DNA of 49,994 nucleotides, taken from contig CAYQTL010000028.1 in assembly GCA_964420405.1 (NCBI GenBank), positions 1-49,994 on the forward strand, written 5' to 3'. The notes below the pieces were generated by a model that saw nothing but the letters and a program-made list of their open reading frames with translations, was not told where the DNA came from and made no database searches. Made by a program: the position numbers and the translations under genes. The stretch's first letter is position 1; every line of letters begins with the position of its first letter. Below, one piece after another: positions 42,913-49,994 of the stretch. Origin of the DNA: CAYQTL01 sp964420405 (GTDB lineage Bacteria; Acidobacteriota; Thermoanaerobaculia; Thermoanaerobaculales; Sulfomarinibacteraceae).

Positions 42913-43632
42913 CTACCGCTGATCCACCCGGACCAGCAGGAGGAGGAACGCGGCCGGTCCGTCGCCGTCCTCGGCCGGATGGAGCGCGGAGGCGGAGAGC
43001 ACCTTCCAGCGACCGGCCGGCAGCTCCGCGAAAGACCTCATCTCACGGGTCTGAATGACGGGGCGTCCGACGTCGAACGGCACTCCGACGAGCCGCTCGC
43101 GCTCGCCGGCGGTCACCACCTTCGACTCGAACTCCAGGAAGATCCGGTCGGCATCAGCATCCGTCGGCCTGGGCGAGGCGACGATGCGAAGGGTGACCCC
43201 CGGCGACCACTCGTCCGGCATCTGCTCGACCCTGAGGCAGCCGTCCTCGTCCCGCTCCACATAGTGCAGGGGGGCACCGCTCCGGACGACCACCTCCTGC
43301 TCCGCCTCCACCACGAGCTGCGGAGCGGACAGGATCTGCACCCGCTCCGGGGGCTCGGGCCGGCCGTCGAACAGGGGCTGATCGTGGCGGAGATCGAGCA
43401 CTGTCTCCCCCACCCGGATCTCCACCGCGTCACCGGAGTCATCGGAGGGCAACGACGCCTGCTCCCGGAGCTGGAGGTCGAGCCTTTCCCCGCGCAGCTC
43501 GACCGTCTCGCCGGGAGCGGCATCGATCGTGAGCACGTAGATGCTGATCAGGTACCGCTCTGCATCGGTGGCGGCCGTGACTGTCGCGATCAGCAGCGCT
43601 GCCGTCACCGCGACACCGCGCGCAATCGTCAT
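42913..43632 (-). CDS. Exported protein of the ECF-sigma operon, unknown function
   Basis: A 239-residue protein with an N-terminal signal (MTIARGVAVTAALLIATVTA). The rest is beta-rich and charged, with no cysteine cluster beyond one Cys. A C-terminal pattern (LVGVPFDVGRPVIQTREMRS) hints at a beta-domain similar to secretin-like short domains, but no family is claimed. It starts in a 4-base ATGA overlap with the anti-sigma-like gene and has GGGGGGAGGATTC before its ATG, so it is the third cistron of the sigma operon and may be its secreted target or a sensor partner. No close function can be assigned. Confidence 0.7.
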   Translation of the reverse strand: MTIARGVAVTAALLIATVTAATDAERYLISIYVLTIDAAPGETVELRGERLDLQLREQASLPSDDSGDAVEIRVGETVLDLRHDQPLFDGRPEPPERVQILSAPQLVVEAEQEVVVRSGAPLHYVERDEDGCLRVEQMPDEWSPGVTLRIVASPRPTDADADRIFLEFESKVVTAGERERLVGVPFDVGRPVIQTREMRSFAELPAGRWKVLSASALHPAEDGDGPAAFLLLLVRVDQR

Positions 43633-44045
43633 GAATCCTCCCCCCTCTCGGGACCTCGAAGGGACGTCCCACCGCCGCCGTCCACGAGACGGCCCGCGAC
43701 ATACAGAACCTCGACCTCCCCGAGCGGACGCTCGAAGGCGCCGGACCGATCGGGTCGCTGCGGCCGGGCTACGAACGCGTTGATCGCCACCGCGGTCTCC
43801 ATGCGGACGACGGCGTCATCCGGGGGAGATCCCGCCTCTCCATCGGGCCGAGGCAGCAGGAGCCCCGCTGCGACGCCGGCCGCGCAGGCGGCGGCGGCGG
43901 CCCAGAGGGGAACCGTCCTGCGGAGCCCCCGTGCGGAGGTCCGGTGCTCTCTGCTGCGAAACGCGTTCTCGACCCTCTCGTCGAGCGATCGCGGTGCTCG
44001 CGCGACCGGCGCGGACCGGAGCCGCGACTCGATATCATCGTTCAT
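43629..44045 (-). CDS. Anti-sigma-factor-like single-pass membrane protein
   Basis: A 138-residue protein: N-terminal soluble part (MNDDIESRLRSAPVARAPRS, then LDERVENAFRSREHR), one transmembrane helix (VPLWAAAAACAAGVAAGLLL, about 46-65) and an external C-terminal part ending VEVLYVAGRLVDGGGG. Topology and position directly behind an ECF sigma gene suggest an anti-sigma factor, although no zinc-binding anti-sigma (ZAS) motif is present. ATGA overlaps link it to both neighbours. Confidence 0.7.
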   Translation of the reverse strand: MNDDIESRLRSAPVARAPRSLDERVENAFRSREHRTSARGLRRTVPLWAAAAACAAGVAAGLLLPRPDGEAGSPPDDAVVRMETAVAINAFVARPQRPDRSGAFERPLGEVEVLYVAGRLVDGGGGTSLRGPERGEDS

Positions 44046-44509
44046 GGCTCTCCCTCCATCCTCTCCCGCAGCGTGGCGATGCCGCGCCGGTACCAGGAGG
44101 CCGCCGTGCTCAGCGGCACGTCCCGGATCGCTGCGATCTCGCGGAAGCTCAGGCCGATGAAAACCTTCAGGACGATGCTCTCGCGCTGGTCGGGCGGCAG
44201 CACGGCGAGCGCCCGGTCGAGGTCGGGATCGAGGACGACGCCCGGCGCGACCGCGGCCCGGGCTTCTTCTTCGCTGCATCCGACCAACCGCCGCACCCGC
44301 CGGTGCTCGTCCACGGCCGCGTTCCGGACGGACCGGAACAGGTACGGCGCCAGCTCCACCGGCTCCACACCGTTGTCGAGGATCCGGACGATCGCGGTGT
44401 GCACGGCGTCCTCCGCCGCCTCGCGGTCGCCGGTCAGCGACAGCGCGTAGGCGTACAGCCTGTCCCGGTGCCGGGTGTACAGATCGTGGAGTCGCCGGTG
44501 AAGTGTCAT
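44042..44509 (-). CDS. ECF-family RNA polymerase sigma factor
   Basis: A 155-residue sigma-70 family protein with region 2 (HDLYTRHRDRLYAYALSLTG, REAAEDAVHTAIVRILDN) and region 4 (LPPDQRESIVLKVFIGLSFR, EIAAIRDVPLSTAASWYRRG). It is the first gene of a three-cistron operon with overlapping stop/start codons. The ATG at 44509 is chosen because region 2 begins soon after; a GTG six codons upstream is possible. Confidence 0.9.
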   Translation of the reverse strand: MTLHRRLHDLYTRHRDRLYAYALSLTGDREAAEDAVHTAIVRILDNGVEPVELAPYLFRSVRNAAVDEHRRVRRLVGCSEEEARAAVAPGVVLDPDLDRALAVLPPDQRESIVLKVFIGLSFREIAAIRDVPLSTAASWYRRGIATLRERMEGEP

Positions 44510-44581
44510 GATCCCGTTCTCTACCACGGATCGCGAGACCGATCTTGTGCACCCACCGTCTGCGGTGACCCCCGACCGGGA

Positions 44582-44704
44582 TCACTCCAACTGCGTGAAC
44601 CGTGGGTACCGTGCGAGCCGTTGATCGAGGGCCACGGTGTCCTCGCAGCCGGCTCGATCTGCGGCCTCTCCGGCCACGAAATCCGCGAGAACCACGTAGA
44701 AGCT
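44582..44704 (-). pseudogene. C-terminal remnant of a VapC/PIN-domain toxin
   Basis: The frame SFYVVLADFVAGEAADRAGC, EDTVALDQRLARYPRFTQLE matches the last 40 residues of PIN-domain toxins (acidic Asp, then AGCxxTxxxD and the final LxxxPxFxxL). The upstream catalytic part, start codon and any antitoxin are missing. Upstream in this frame is non-homologous DNA with a palindrome. It is a decayed toxin-antitoxin fragment. Confidence 0.55.
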
Positions 44705-44757
44705 CCGCTCCCGATGGAGGCCAGCCGACCTGCCGGGAGTCGTCCGACGTACCCTGG

Positions 44758-44788
44758 CTCGAGTCGATTCTCCGAGAATCGACTCGAG
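44758..44788. promoter_or_regulatory. Perfect 15-bp palindrome upstream of nnrU-like gene
   Basis: CTCGAGTCGATTCTC, one base, GAGAATCGACTCGAG. The dyad ends 17 bases before the ATG at 44806 and lies just before its CATACT -10-like hexamer, so it would cover the -35 region. It could be an operator or a terminator-like hairpin. Confidence 0.6.
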
Positions 44789-44805
44789 TCGGGCATACTG
44801 GACCC

Positions 44806-45486
44806 ATGCTCCTGACACTCCTGATCGCGTGCTCCGCCGCGTTCGTCGTCACCCACTTCGCGCTGTCGCACGGCACGATCCGCGCCGGGCTCGTCGACCA
44901 GCTCGGGACGGTGAAGTTCCGGATCCTGTACTCGTTCGTGGCGCTTGGCACGTTCCTGCCGGCGGCGGTGATCCTGTGGCGCGAGCGCCACCTGGGGCCG
45001 GTGCTGTGGGTGCTGCCGCCATGGCTCGAGCTGACTCTCGCCCTTCCTCTGATGCTGCTCGCGCTGGTGCTCCTCGTGCTGTCGTTCGCGACCCCGAGCC
45101 CGGTGAGCCTGGTGCCCGCCAAGCCCGAGCCCCGGGGCGTGCTGCGGATCACCCGCCACCCGATGAACATGGGGCTGGCGCTGTTCGGCCTCGTCCACCT
45201 GCTCGCCAACGGCGCCCTCGGCGACGTGGCGTTCTTCTCGACCTTCGTGCTGGTGGGCGTCGGCGGTGCCTACCACCAGGACGGGCGCATCGCGAAGCGG
45301 CGCGGCGAGGGGTTCCAGCGCTTCCGCAAGGCGACCTCGGTGCTGCCGTTCGCCGCCGTCCTGCGCGGACGCACGCGCCTCGAGCCCTCCGAGCTGCCGT
45401 GGCCGATGGTCGCCGTCGCCGTCGCCGCCTGGATCGCGCTCGTCGTGTTCCACGGCCGCCTGTTCGGCGCATCGCTGCTGTTCTGA
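44806..45486 (+). CDS. NnrU-family integral membrane protein
   Basis: A 226-residue membrane protein with about six hydrophobic helices. VTHFALSHGTIRAGLVDQLG near the N-terminus and LRITRHPMNMGLALFGLVHL in the middle are typical of NnrU and related isoprenylcysteine-methyltransferase-fold proteins (RHPxN motif). NnrU is linked to nitric-oxide/nitrite metabolism in some bacteria, but its chemistry is unresolved and no denitrification gene is in this window. No Shine-Dalgarno; CATACT lies 6 bases before the ATG, suggesting a leaderless transcript. Confidence 0.8.
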   Translation: MLLTLLIACSAAFVVTHFALSHGTIRAGLVDQLGTVKFRILYSFVALGTFLPAAVILWRERHLGPVLWVLPPWLELTLALPLMLLALVLLVLSFATPSPVSLVPAKPEPRGVLRITRHPMNMGLALFGLVHLLANGALGDVAFFSTFVLVGVGGAYHQDGRIAKRRGEGFQRFRKATSVLPFAAVLRGRTRLEPSELPWPMVAVAVAAWIALVVFHGRLFGASLLF

Positions 45487-45515
45487 GTGACCCGTCGCTG
45501 CGGGGCGACCGCGCC

Positions 45516-45545
45516 TCCGATCCCGTTCCCGATCCCGATGGCGGT
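45516..45545 (+). repeat. CCGATC-type intergenic element, copy L
   Basis: CTCCGATCCCGTTCCCGATC then CCGATGGCGG, about 30 bases after the nnrU-like stop. It shares the CCCGATGGCGG core with copies B, K and N. Confidence 0.8.
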
Positions 45546-45621
45546 GTCAGGTTCAGCGAAGCCGTCAGCGACAGTCGCCGCGGCCCGGATCCATCCCCTC
45601 TGCCGGGTCCACCCCTTCTCC

Positions 45622-45698
45622 GTAGGGTCGGGGGTTCATCTCCCGCCGTTGGCGGGACGGTCGCCATATCACGGCGGCGGGTGAACCGCCGCCCTACC
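45622..45698. repeat. GTAGGG...CCCTAC palindromic element
   Basis: Begins GTAGGGTCGGGGGTTCATCT and ends GGTGAACCGCCGCCCTAC. Internal hairpins are CGGGGGTTCATCTCCCG and GGCGGCGGGTGAACCGCCGC. It is related to the element at 34770. It occupies the convergent gap between the nnrU-like gene and the GAF gene. Confidence 0.7.
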
Positions 45699-45763
45699 GG
45701 GGCGCACGCCGCCGCTGCAACGGACACGGGCGCGGACGCGGGAGACGGCCCGCCTGCCTCCCG

Positions 45764-46810
45764 TCAGCCGTTGCGGGGCGTCACGTGCACGTGGTCGAAC
45801 CAGGTGTGGAAGTCCTCCATCGCCTCCTCGTAGCGGCGCTTGAGGGCGGCGTACATCTGGGCGTGACGGATGGCGAGGGCGCACTGCTCGCCGATCGCGA
45901 CCAGGAGCTGGGTCTCGTCTTCGGAGAACGCGTACCGCTGGTGGGTGGCGACGCCCAGGACGCCGATGGTCTCGGCCTCGGGCAGCGACAGGGGGACGCA
46001 CAGCAGCGAGGTGAACCGCTCCTGGCCGGCCTCGCCCGCCCACGGGATGCGGGGATCGGAGCGGGCGTCGAGAACCGCCACCGGCTCGCCGGCGAGGGCC
46101 GAGCGGAGCGCCTCGCCGGGGTCCCGCTCCACGCGCCGCAGGAACGGCTCACCGAGGCCCGATGCCGCGGCCATCTCGAGCCTGGGCTCGCCGCCGGTGA
46201 GCAACCCGATGAAGGCGCCGCGGGCGCGCAGGTCCTCGGCCACCACCGCGGCGATCGAGGACAGCACCTGGCCGAGGTCGAGGGTCGAGCGGATCGAGTG
46301 GGACACGTGGCGCAGGATCTGGTGGAACATGGAGTGGACGATGGCCGACGCCGCCATGTCGGCGACCGTCTCCACGACGTCGAGCTCGTCCTCGGTGAAC
46401 TCCCGGGGCTCGGCGGTGAACAGGCGCATGACGCCGATGGCCTGGTCGCGGGCCATGACCGGTACCACCAGCATCGACGACAGCCCTTCCTCGACGAACG
46501 CCCGCGGATACTGGATCCGGGGGTCGCGGGCGCAGTCGGTCACCATCACGATCCCGCCCTCGAGGGCCTCGGCGACGCTGCGCTCGGCGTCCACCGGACC
46601 CTTCTCCAGGAACCCCTCGCTCAGGCCGTGGGCGGCCACGTGCTCGAGGCGACGGCGGTCGCGGCTGAGCAGCCGGAAGTGGCAGCCGCGCACGTCCAGG
46701 TGCTCGACCACCGAGCGCGCCACCTGGTCGAGGATGCCGGCGGTGTCGGCCGGGGAGTTGAGGGCGTTGCCGACCGCGTCGAAGATCCTGAGGACGTCTC
46801 TCGGGTTCAT
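45764..46810 (-). CDS. Tandem-GAF-domain protein
   Basis: A 348-residue soluble protein with two GAF domains (about 20-165 and 175-325), for example SMLVVPVMARDQAIGVMRLF and SLLCVPLSLPEAETIGVLGV, and a short helical tail (YEEAMEDFHTWFDHVHVTPR). There is no kinase, cyclase or phosphodiesterase domain. It probably binds a small ligand or senses redox state and passes the signal through a partner. The ATG at 46810 follows GACGGAGG. It is divergent from the CinA-like gene. Confidence 0.82.
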   Translation of the reverse strand: MNPRDVLRIFDAVGNALNSPADTAGILDQVARSVVEHLDVRGCHFRLLSRDRRRLEHVAAHGLSEGFLEKGPVDAERSVAEALEGGIVMVTDCARDPRIQYPRAFVEEGLSSMLVVPVMARDQAIGVMRLFTAEPREFTEDELDVVETVADMAASAIVHSMFHQILRHVSHSIRSTLDLGQVLSSIAAVVAEDLRARGAFIGLLTGGEPRLEMAAASGLGEPFLRRVERDPGEALRSALAGEPVAVLDARSDPRIPWAGEAGQERFTSLLCVPLSLPEAETIGVLGVATHQRYAFSEDETQLLVAIGEQCALAIRHAQMYAALKRRYEEAMEDFHTWFDHVHVTPRNG

Positions 46811-46944
46811 GGCTGCCTCCGTCGGCGCGCCGCCCGGCCGGCGGACGGCGCGTGCTGGTGTCCGTATCGAGTACGCGTCTCCATCGTACCCGGTACCGTC
46901 GGACCGCCTTGCCGGGTCTCCCGCCGCGGGCGTATCCTGCCGCG

Positions 46945-47682
46945 ATGGTCACGGTGGCGGCGGTCATCATCGGCGACGAGATCCTGACGGGGAAGGTGCG
47001 CGACACCAACGCGCCGCTGCTGATCGAGCTGTGCCGGTCGGCGGGGGCCGCTCTCGGCCGGATCGTGTACGTCGGCGACGACGTCGGGACGATCGCCGAG
47101 GAGGTCGCCCGCTGCGCCGGGAGATACGACCTTGTCCTCACCTCGGGGGGCGTCGGGCCGACCCACGACGACTGCACCGTGGACGGCGTCGCGCGGGCGT
47201 TCGGCGTCGGGGTGGTGCGGGACCCGGACATCGAGCGCCTGATCCGGGCCTTCTGGGCGGACCGGTTCACCGAGGCGGCGCTGCGGATGGCCGACGTCCC
47301 TTCCGGCGCGCGGCTGGTGTACGGCGACGACGGCCTGCTGCCGCTGGTGGCGATGCGCAACGTGTACCTGCTGCCGGGCATCCCCAAGCTGTTCGCGTCG
47401 AAGCTGCGGGCGCTTCGCCACGAGATGGCGGGCGAGCCGCTGGCGGCGGCCCACCTCTACCTCGACTCGGACGAGAGCCGGATCGCGCCCGAGCTGCGGC
47501 GGGTCGACGACGAGTTCCCGACCGTGAAGATCGGTAGCTACCCACGGCTTGCCGAGCCCGACCACCGGCTGTGGATCGTGCTCGAGGGGATCGACCCCGA
47601 CGCGGTCAACGGCGCCCTCGACCGACTCCTCGAGCTGCTCCCCGACCGCGACGTGAAGCGCGTCACACGGGCCCCAGCGTAG
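46945..47682 (+). CDS. CinA/MoCF-like molybdopterin-binding-fold protein
   Basis: A 245-residue protein containing only the MoCF (MogA/MoaB-like) domain: VAAVIIGDEILTGKVRDTNA, YVGDDVGTIAEEV, LVLTSGGVGPTHDDCTVDGV, then an alpha/beta tail. It lacks the C-terminal deamidase domain of full CinA, so it resembles the short CinA-related or FAD-synthase N-terminal type of proteins. The exact substrate is unknown. No Shine-Dalgarno; TATCCT lies 6 bases before the ATG at 46945, consistent with leaderless expression. Confidence 0.85.
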   Translation: MVTVAAVIIGDEILTGKVRDTNAPLLIELCRSAGAALGRIVYVGDDVGTIAEEVARCAGRYDLVLTSGGVGPTHDDCTVDGVARAFGVGVVRDPDIERLIRAFWADRFTEAALRMADVPSGARLVYGDDGLLPLVAMRNVYLLPGIPKLFASKLRALRHEMAGEPLAAAHLYLDSDESRIAPELRRVDDEFPTVKIGSYPRLAEPDHRLWIVLEGIDPDAVNGALDRLLELLPDRDVKRVTRAPA

Positions 47683-47709
47683 CCGGCGGCGGATCCGCGT
47701 CCTCCCCCC

Positions 47710-47735
47710 CCCGATCCCGGTCCCGATCCCGACGG
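47710..47735 (+). repeat. CCGATC-type intergenic element, copy M
   Basis: CCCGATCCCGGTCCCGATCC, CGACGG, about 28 bases after the CinA-like stop. A partial reverse arm (CCGGATCGGACCGG near 47774) lies downstream. Confidence 0.7.
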
Positions 47736-47869
47736 GGGGATGGGCAGACGTGACCGCGCGGCCGCGTGTCATCCGGATCGGACCGGAAGCGGATCCCCGA
47801 GCCGGCGCGGAATCCACCACCCTCCGGAAGGCGTTGCCCCGGGCGGAGCCGACCAGGGGTAGGGACAGC

Positions 47870-49834
47870 ATGAGCGCGAACGATCCGCAGTACGAGCAGT
47901 GGCGGCGCCTCGTCGAGGAGGTGCGCGCCGGCGTCGGGATCCCGTTCGACGAGCAGTGGGCCAGGTTCGAGGAGCTGGCCGCCGCACGGCCGCCGGGTCG
48001 CGGCCCGATGCCGGCGTGGATGCCGCACGGCGACGACCCCGCCGCCACCAACCTCGCGTGGCTGATCGGGCGGGCCGGCGTCGACGGCTACCCGTCGCTG
48101 CACCGCTGGTCGGTGGCGAACCGCGAGGCCTTCTGGGAGCTGGTCGTGGAGCGGCTCGGGGTGCCCTTCGTGGGCCCGCCGAGCCGCATGCTCGATCCCG
48201 CCGGCGATCCGCTGCACCCGCGTTGGATGCCCGATGCGCGCCTGAACGCGGCGGACGCGTGCTTCGTCGGACCTGACGACGCCCCGGCGGTGCTCGTCGG
48301 CCGCGACGGCAGCGACGAGATCCTCGAGGTCACCCTCGGCCAGCTGCGACGGCTCGCCGACCGCGTCGCCCACGGCTTCGCCGCCCGCTTCGAGCCCGGC
48401 GATGAGGTGGCGCTGTACATGCCCATGAACCTCGAGTGCGTCGCCGCCTACCTCGGCATCGTGCTCGCCGGCGGCGCGGTGGTGTCGATCGCCGACTCGT
48501 TCGCCGCCGAGGAGATCGTCCGCCGGCTCCGCATCGCCGGTGCGAAGGCGATCGTCACCGTCGACCGGTTCCGCCGCGGCGGCCGCGACATCGCGCTGTA
48601 CGACACCGTCTGCGCGGCCGACGGGCCGACCGCGGTCGTCCTCGGCGACCCGGCCGAGCTGCGGGCCGGCGACCTGACGTGGGACAGGTTCCTCGGCGCC
48701 GACGCGCCGTTCCGGTCGGTCCCGCGCACGCCGTCGGACGTCACCAACGTGCTCTTCTCCTCCGGCACCACCGGCGACCCCAAGGCGATTCCCTGGACCC
48801 ACCTGACGCCGCTGAAGGCCGCCATGGACGGCCACTTCCACCACGACGTCCGGCCGGGTGACGTGCTCGCCTGGCCGACCAACATCGGCTGGATGATGGG
48901 GCCGTGGTTGATCTACGCCGCGCTCGTCAACCGCGCCGCGATGGCGCTGTACGAGGGGCTGCCGACCGGCGACGGCTTCGCGCGCTTCGTCGAGCGCGCC
49001 CGGGTGACGATGCTCGGTGTCGTGCCGTCGCTGGTGCGGGCGTGGCGCGACTCCGGTGCCGCCGACGGTGCAGACTGGTTGCACGTCCGAGTCCTCAGCT
49101 CGACCGGAGAGCCGTCGAACCGTCGGGACTTCCTGTGGCTGATGTCGCGCACAGGCTACCGGGCGCCGGTGATCGAGTACTGCGGCGGCACCGAGATCGG
49201 CGGCGGCTACGTCACCGGCACCGTCGTGCAGCCGGCCTCACCCTCCACCTTCACGACGCCGGCGCTCGGCCTCGACATGGTGATCCTCGGCGAGGACGGC
49301 CGGCCGGTGGGCGACGGCGGGATGGGCGAGGTGTTCCTGGTGCCGCCGTCCATCGGCCTGTCGGAGACGCTGCTCAACCGTGACCACGACGAGGTCTACC
49401 ACGCGGGCTGCCCGGCCGGACCGGGCGGCGAGCCGCTGCGGCGCCACGGCGACCAGATGGCGCGGCTGCCGGGCGGGTTCTACCGCGCCCAGGGCCGCGC
49501 CGACGACACCATGAACCTCGGCGGCATCAAGGTCTCCTCCCGTGAGCTCGAGACCGTCGTCGACCGCCACCCCGAGGTGTTCGAGGCGGCGGCGGTGTCG
49601 TTCCAGCCCGAGGGCGAAGGCGCCGAGAGGCTGGTGCTGTTCGTGCACCTCGCCGACGGCTCCGACGCCGACCCCGAGCGGTTGCGGCGCGAGCTCGGGC
49701 GGGAGATCGCCGGGCACCTGAACCCGCTGTTCAAGGTCCACGACGTGGTCGTGGTCGATGCCCTCCCCCGCACCGCCTCCAACAAGCTGATGCGCCGCGA
49801 GCTCCGCCGTCGCTTTCTCGACGCGCCCCGGTGA
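47870..49834 (+). CDS. AMP-forming acyl-activating enzyme (acetyl-CoA-synthetase-like, AAE17/18 type)
   Basis: A 654-residue ANL-superfamily ligase. It has an acetyl-CoA-synthetase-like N-terminus (LHRWSVANREAFWELVVERL), then P-loop VLFSSGTTGDPKAIPWTHL, TNIGWMMGPWLIYAAL, the A5 region EYCGGTEIGGGYVTG, and C-terminal RADDTMNLGGIKVSSRELE and the lysine in LPRTASNKLMRREL. It resembles the plant peroxisomal acyl-activating enzymes 17/18 and acetoacetyl-CoA-synthetase-type proteins; the carboxylate substrate is unknown. The ATG at 47870 follows AGGGGTAGGG; the frame is open 40 codons upstream through repeat DNA, which is not accepted. Confidence 0.87.
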   Translation: MSANDPQYEQWRRLVEEVRAGVGIPFDEQWARFEELAAARPPGRGPMPAWMPHGDDPAATNLAWLIGRAGVDGYPSLHRWSVANREAFWELVVERLGVPFVGPPSRMLDPAGDPLHPRWMPDARLNAADACFVGPDDAPAVLVGRDGSDEILEVTLGQLRRLADRVAHGFAARFEPGDEVALYMPMNLECVAAYLGIVLAGGAVVSIADSFAAEEIVRRLRIAGAKAIVTVDRFRRGGRDIALYDTVCAADGPTAVVLGDPAELRAGDLTWDRFLGADAPFRSVPRTPSDVTNVLFSSGTTGDPKAIPWTHLTPLKAAMDGHFHHDVRPGDVLAWPTNIGWMMGPWLIYAALVNRAAMALYEGLPTGDGFARFVERARVTMLGVVPSLVRAWRDSGAADGADWLHVRVLSSTGEPSNRRDFLWLMSRTGYRAPVIEYCGGTEIGGGYVTGTVVQPASPSTFTTPALGLDMVILGEDGRPVGDGGMGEVFLVPPSIGLSETLLNRDHDEVYHAGCPAGPGGEPLRRHGDQMARLPGGFYRAQGRADDTMNLGGIKVSSRELETVVDRHPEVFEAAAVSFQPEGEGAERLVLFVHLADGSDADPERLRRELGREIAGHLNPLFKVHDVVVVDALPRTASNKLMRRELRRRFLDAPR

Positions 49835-49842
49835 CCGCGCCC

Positions 49843-49970
49843 TCCGATCCCGATCCCGATCCCGTTCCCGATCCCGATGGCGGCGGTCGTCGTCGGGATC
49901 GAGATCGGGTTCCGGGCTGCGGGCTACGGGCTGCGGGCTGCAGGGTCCGATCGCGGTGGCGGAGCTCGCG
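49843..49970. repeat. CCGATC-type intergenic element, copy N, with GGGCTGC repeats
   Basis: Starts 9 bases after the acyl-activating-enzyme stop: CTCCGATCCCGATCCCGATC, CCGTTCCCGATCCCGATGGC. It then reverses (GTCGTCGGGATCGAGATCGG) as an inverted arm and continues into GGGCTGCGGGCTACGGGCTG direct repeats. The window ends inside this gap, so the right limit is unknown. Confidence 0.8.
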
Positions 49971-49994
49971 GCTGGAAGGTCCCACCCCCCACCC

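Noticed and set aside
49901..49970. GGGCTGC tandem repeats as a separate minisatellite
   Set aside because: They continue directly from repeat copy N and the window ends here, so a separate call is not justified.

Overview
The window is a GC-rich (roughly 70% G+C by eye), gene-dense bacterial chromosome segment. No rRNA, tRNA, insertion sequence, phage gene or CRISPR array was found. Several features together suggest an environmental Acidobacteriota-like bacterium (Thermoanaerobaculia-type): an IPTL-CTERM-like surface protein, two DUF4388 signalling proteins, an AlkP-superfamily/TPR fusion, a HspR-type (HAIR) operator at lon, a complete SUF operon, and EF-P modified by EpmA/EpmB. The taxonomic call is inference; no marker gene was compared.

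Left third (1-23.5 kb). Ornithine aminotransferase (rocD), an IPTL-CTERM-like exported protein with a strong sigma70-type promoter, a membrane AlkP-superfamily/TPR protein, a Spy/CpxP-like protein, prfB with its programmed +1 frameshift, apolipoprotein N-acyltransferase (lnt), and a short secreted protein. Then a lipid/CoA block: a CaiB-type racemase/CoA-transferase, an acyl-CoA dehydrogenase with an SCP2-like tail, a small zinc-ribbon protein, and a single-ORF fusion of histidine kinase, CoA-disulfide-reductase-like flavoprotein and rhodanese. A sodium/solute symporter with its tiny accessory membrane protein, an M23 peptidase, a pseudo-receiver/DUF4388 protein, a long-chain acyl-CoA synthetase and a rhomboid-like pseudoprotease follow.

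Middle (23.6-37.8 kb). lon lies behind a near-perfect HAIR operator overlapping its -10 box. A GAF/PAS sensor with no output domain is divergent from a cysteine-bearing Rrf2 regulator that heads the operon rrf2-sufB-sufC-sufD-sufS-sufU-sufT (Fe-S cluster assembly). A receiver/DUF4388/DegV fusion and a 2,4-dienoyl-CoA-reductase-like SDR come next.

Right third (37.8-50 kb). An MscS channel fused to a cyclic-nucleotide-binding domain, a CPXCG zinc protein, the EF-P module (epmB divergent from efp, then epmA), a translationally coupled ECF sigma / anti-sigma-like / exported-protein operon, an NnrU-like membrane protein preceded by a perfect 15-bp palindrome, a double-GAF protein, a CinA/MoCF-like protein and an AMP-forming acyl-activating enzyme.

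The most striking feature is in the gaps. At least fourteen intergenic spaces, including two inside the suf operon and one between efp and epmA, carry a degenerate six-base-periodic element built from CCGATC units. It often starts 6-30 bases after a stop codon, is sometimes paired as inverted arms, and ends in one of two recurring cores. Two other families of dispersed palindromic or low-complexity elements (GTAGGG...CCCTAC and ACCACAGAGACAC...CGCGGTTCAA) also occur. Decayed fragments of a beta-lactamase-family serine hydrolase and of a VapC/PIN toxin sit in two gaps.
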